From the NCBI GenBank assembly GCA_029287695.1, contig JARFQQ010000169.1:1-6414 (forward strand): 6,414 bases of DNA, in the 5' to 3' direction. The translations under genes and the position numbers were made by a program. The notes below the pieces were generated by a model, which did not search any database, had not been told where the DNA came from, and saw only the letters and a list, made by a program, of their open reading frames with translations. The number at the start of each line of letters is the position of its first letter. Position 1 is the first letter of the stretch. Origin of the DNA: Gammaproteobacteria bacterium. GTDB taxonomy: Bacteria; Pseudomonadota; Gammaproteobacteria; Chromatiales; Chromatiaceae. This document shows, piece after piece, positions 5,977-6,414 of this stretch.

Positions 5977-6414
5977 TCAGCTAATGAATCCTGTTTTCCT
6001 CAACAGGTCCTCGTTGATATCCGTTTTTTCACCGGGCAAACCGGCCCTCTCGCCGAGCATCAGCCGCTCGAGATAACGGGCGATGAGGTCGACTTCCAGG
6101 TTGACCTCGCTCCCGGCGGCATAGTCACCGATGATGGTCTCCTGCAGCGTATGGGGAACAATGTTGAGCTCAAAACGCGCGCCATCGACCTTGTTCACTG
6201 TCAGGCTAGTGCCATCGACACAGACCGATCCCTTCTGGGCGATGTAGCGCGCGAGCACTTGCGGTGCCTCGATGACAAAACGCTCCGAGCGTGCATCCGG
6301 AGATCTCTCGATAACCGTGCCGATACCATCGACATGGCCGCTGACAAGGTGGCCGCCAAGACGGGCCGAAAGCGTCAGGGCCTTCTCGAGATTGACGCGG
6401 CTGCCCACCTTGAG
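5977..6414 (-). CDS. ribE: Riboflavin synthase alpha chain (5' part beyond window)
   Basis: Riboflavin synthase dismutates two 6,7-dimethyl-8-ribityllumazine molecules to riboflavin and a pyrimidinedione, the last step of vitamin B2 synthesis, in the cytoplasm. The visible 145 residues are the C-terminal part of a protein usually 200-220 long, so about 70-80 residues are missing beyond 6414. The frame stays open to the edge (LKVGSRVN), and the GTG at 6408 is an internal Val codon, not a start. The second lumazine-binding barrel carries GGHLVSGHVDG at visible residues 20-30 and KGSVCVDGTSLTVN at 61-74, both family signatures. The C-terminal helix RYLERLML, which serves trimer formation in the family, is present. 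It is followed by the unknown membrane protein after 17 nt and not by ribBA or ribH. The symbol is ribC in older E. coli usage. Confidence 0.96.
   Translation of the reverse strand, partial: LKVGSRVNLEKALTLSARLGGHLVSGHVDGIGTVIERSPDARSERFVIEAPQVLARYIAQKGSVCVDGTSLTVNKVDGARFELNIVPHTLQETIIGDYAAGSEVNLEVDLIARYLERLMLGERAGLPGEKTDINEDLLRKTGFIS

Noticed and set aside
1..6414. About 14 copies of CTCGAG, where about 2 would be expected for this base composition
   Set aside because: Thirteen of the fourteen lie in frame as CTC-GAG (Leu-Glu) codons of the minus-strand genes; only the one at 3783-3788 in ruvA is out of frame. Codon preference explains them, not a signal sequence.

Overview
The window looks like chromosomal DNA of a gammaproteobacterium, probably not an enteric one. 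It carries the order yebC-ruvC-ruvA-ruvB-ybgC-tolQ-tolR-tolA that is known from Pseudomonas and relatives. The proteins match the gammaproteobacterial families in length and active-site spacing, and the DNA is moderately GC-rich. The genus cannot be fixed from this sequence. No mobile element, CRISPR array, tRNA or rRNA was seen.

Every gene lies on the minus strand, so transcription runs from high to low coordinates. In that order they are: the 3' two-thirds of riboflavin synthase (ribE, 6414-5977, cut by the window edge); an unrecognised membrane protein with a C-terminal Sm-like domain (5959-5171); a 108-bp gap with a weak candidate promoter and a palindrome; yebC (5062-4319); ruvC (4314-3814); ruvA (3817-3212); ruvB (3210-2167); a 66-bp gap; ybgC (2100-1684); tolQ (1694-1020); tolR (1015-563); and the 5' part of tolA (556-1, cut by the window edge). 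No gene-free stretch exceeds 110 bp.

The known genes form two functional blocks. RuvA and RuvB drive branch migration of Holliday junctions and RuvC cuts them. YebC upstream is a translation or regulatory factor often found beside ruvC. YbgC, TolQ, TolR and TolA belong to the Tol-Pal system, which uses the proton motive force to constrict and stabilise the outer membrane at division; tolB and pal are expected just past position 1. Very short gaps and small overlaps link most of these genes, so yebC to tolA may be one transcript, perhaps with internal promoters.

The least ordinary item is the 262-residue membrane protein between ribE and yebC. It has four predicted membrane helices, a Glu/Pro/Thr-rich linker and a C-terminal segment that reads like an Sm (LSm/Hfq-type) fold. 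I do not recognise it as a named family. Everything else is standard, and I saw no evidence of a wholly new multi-gene system.
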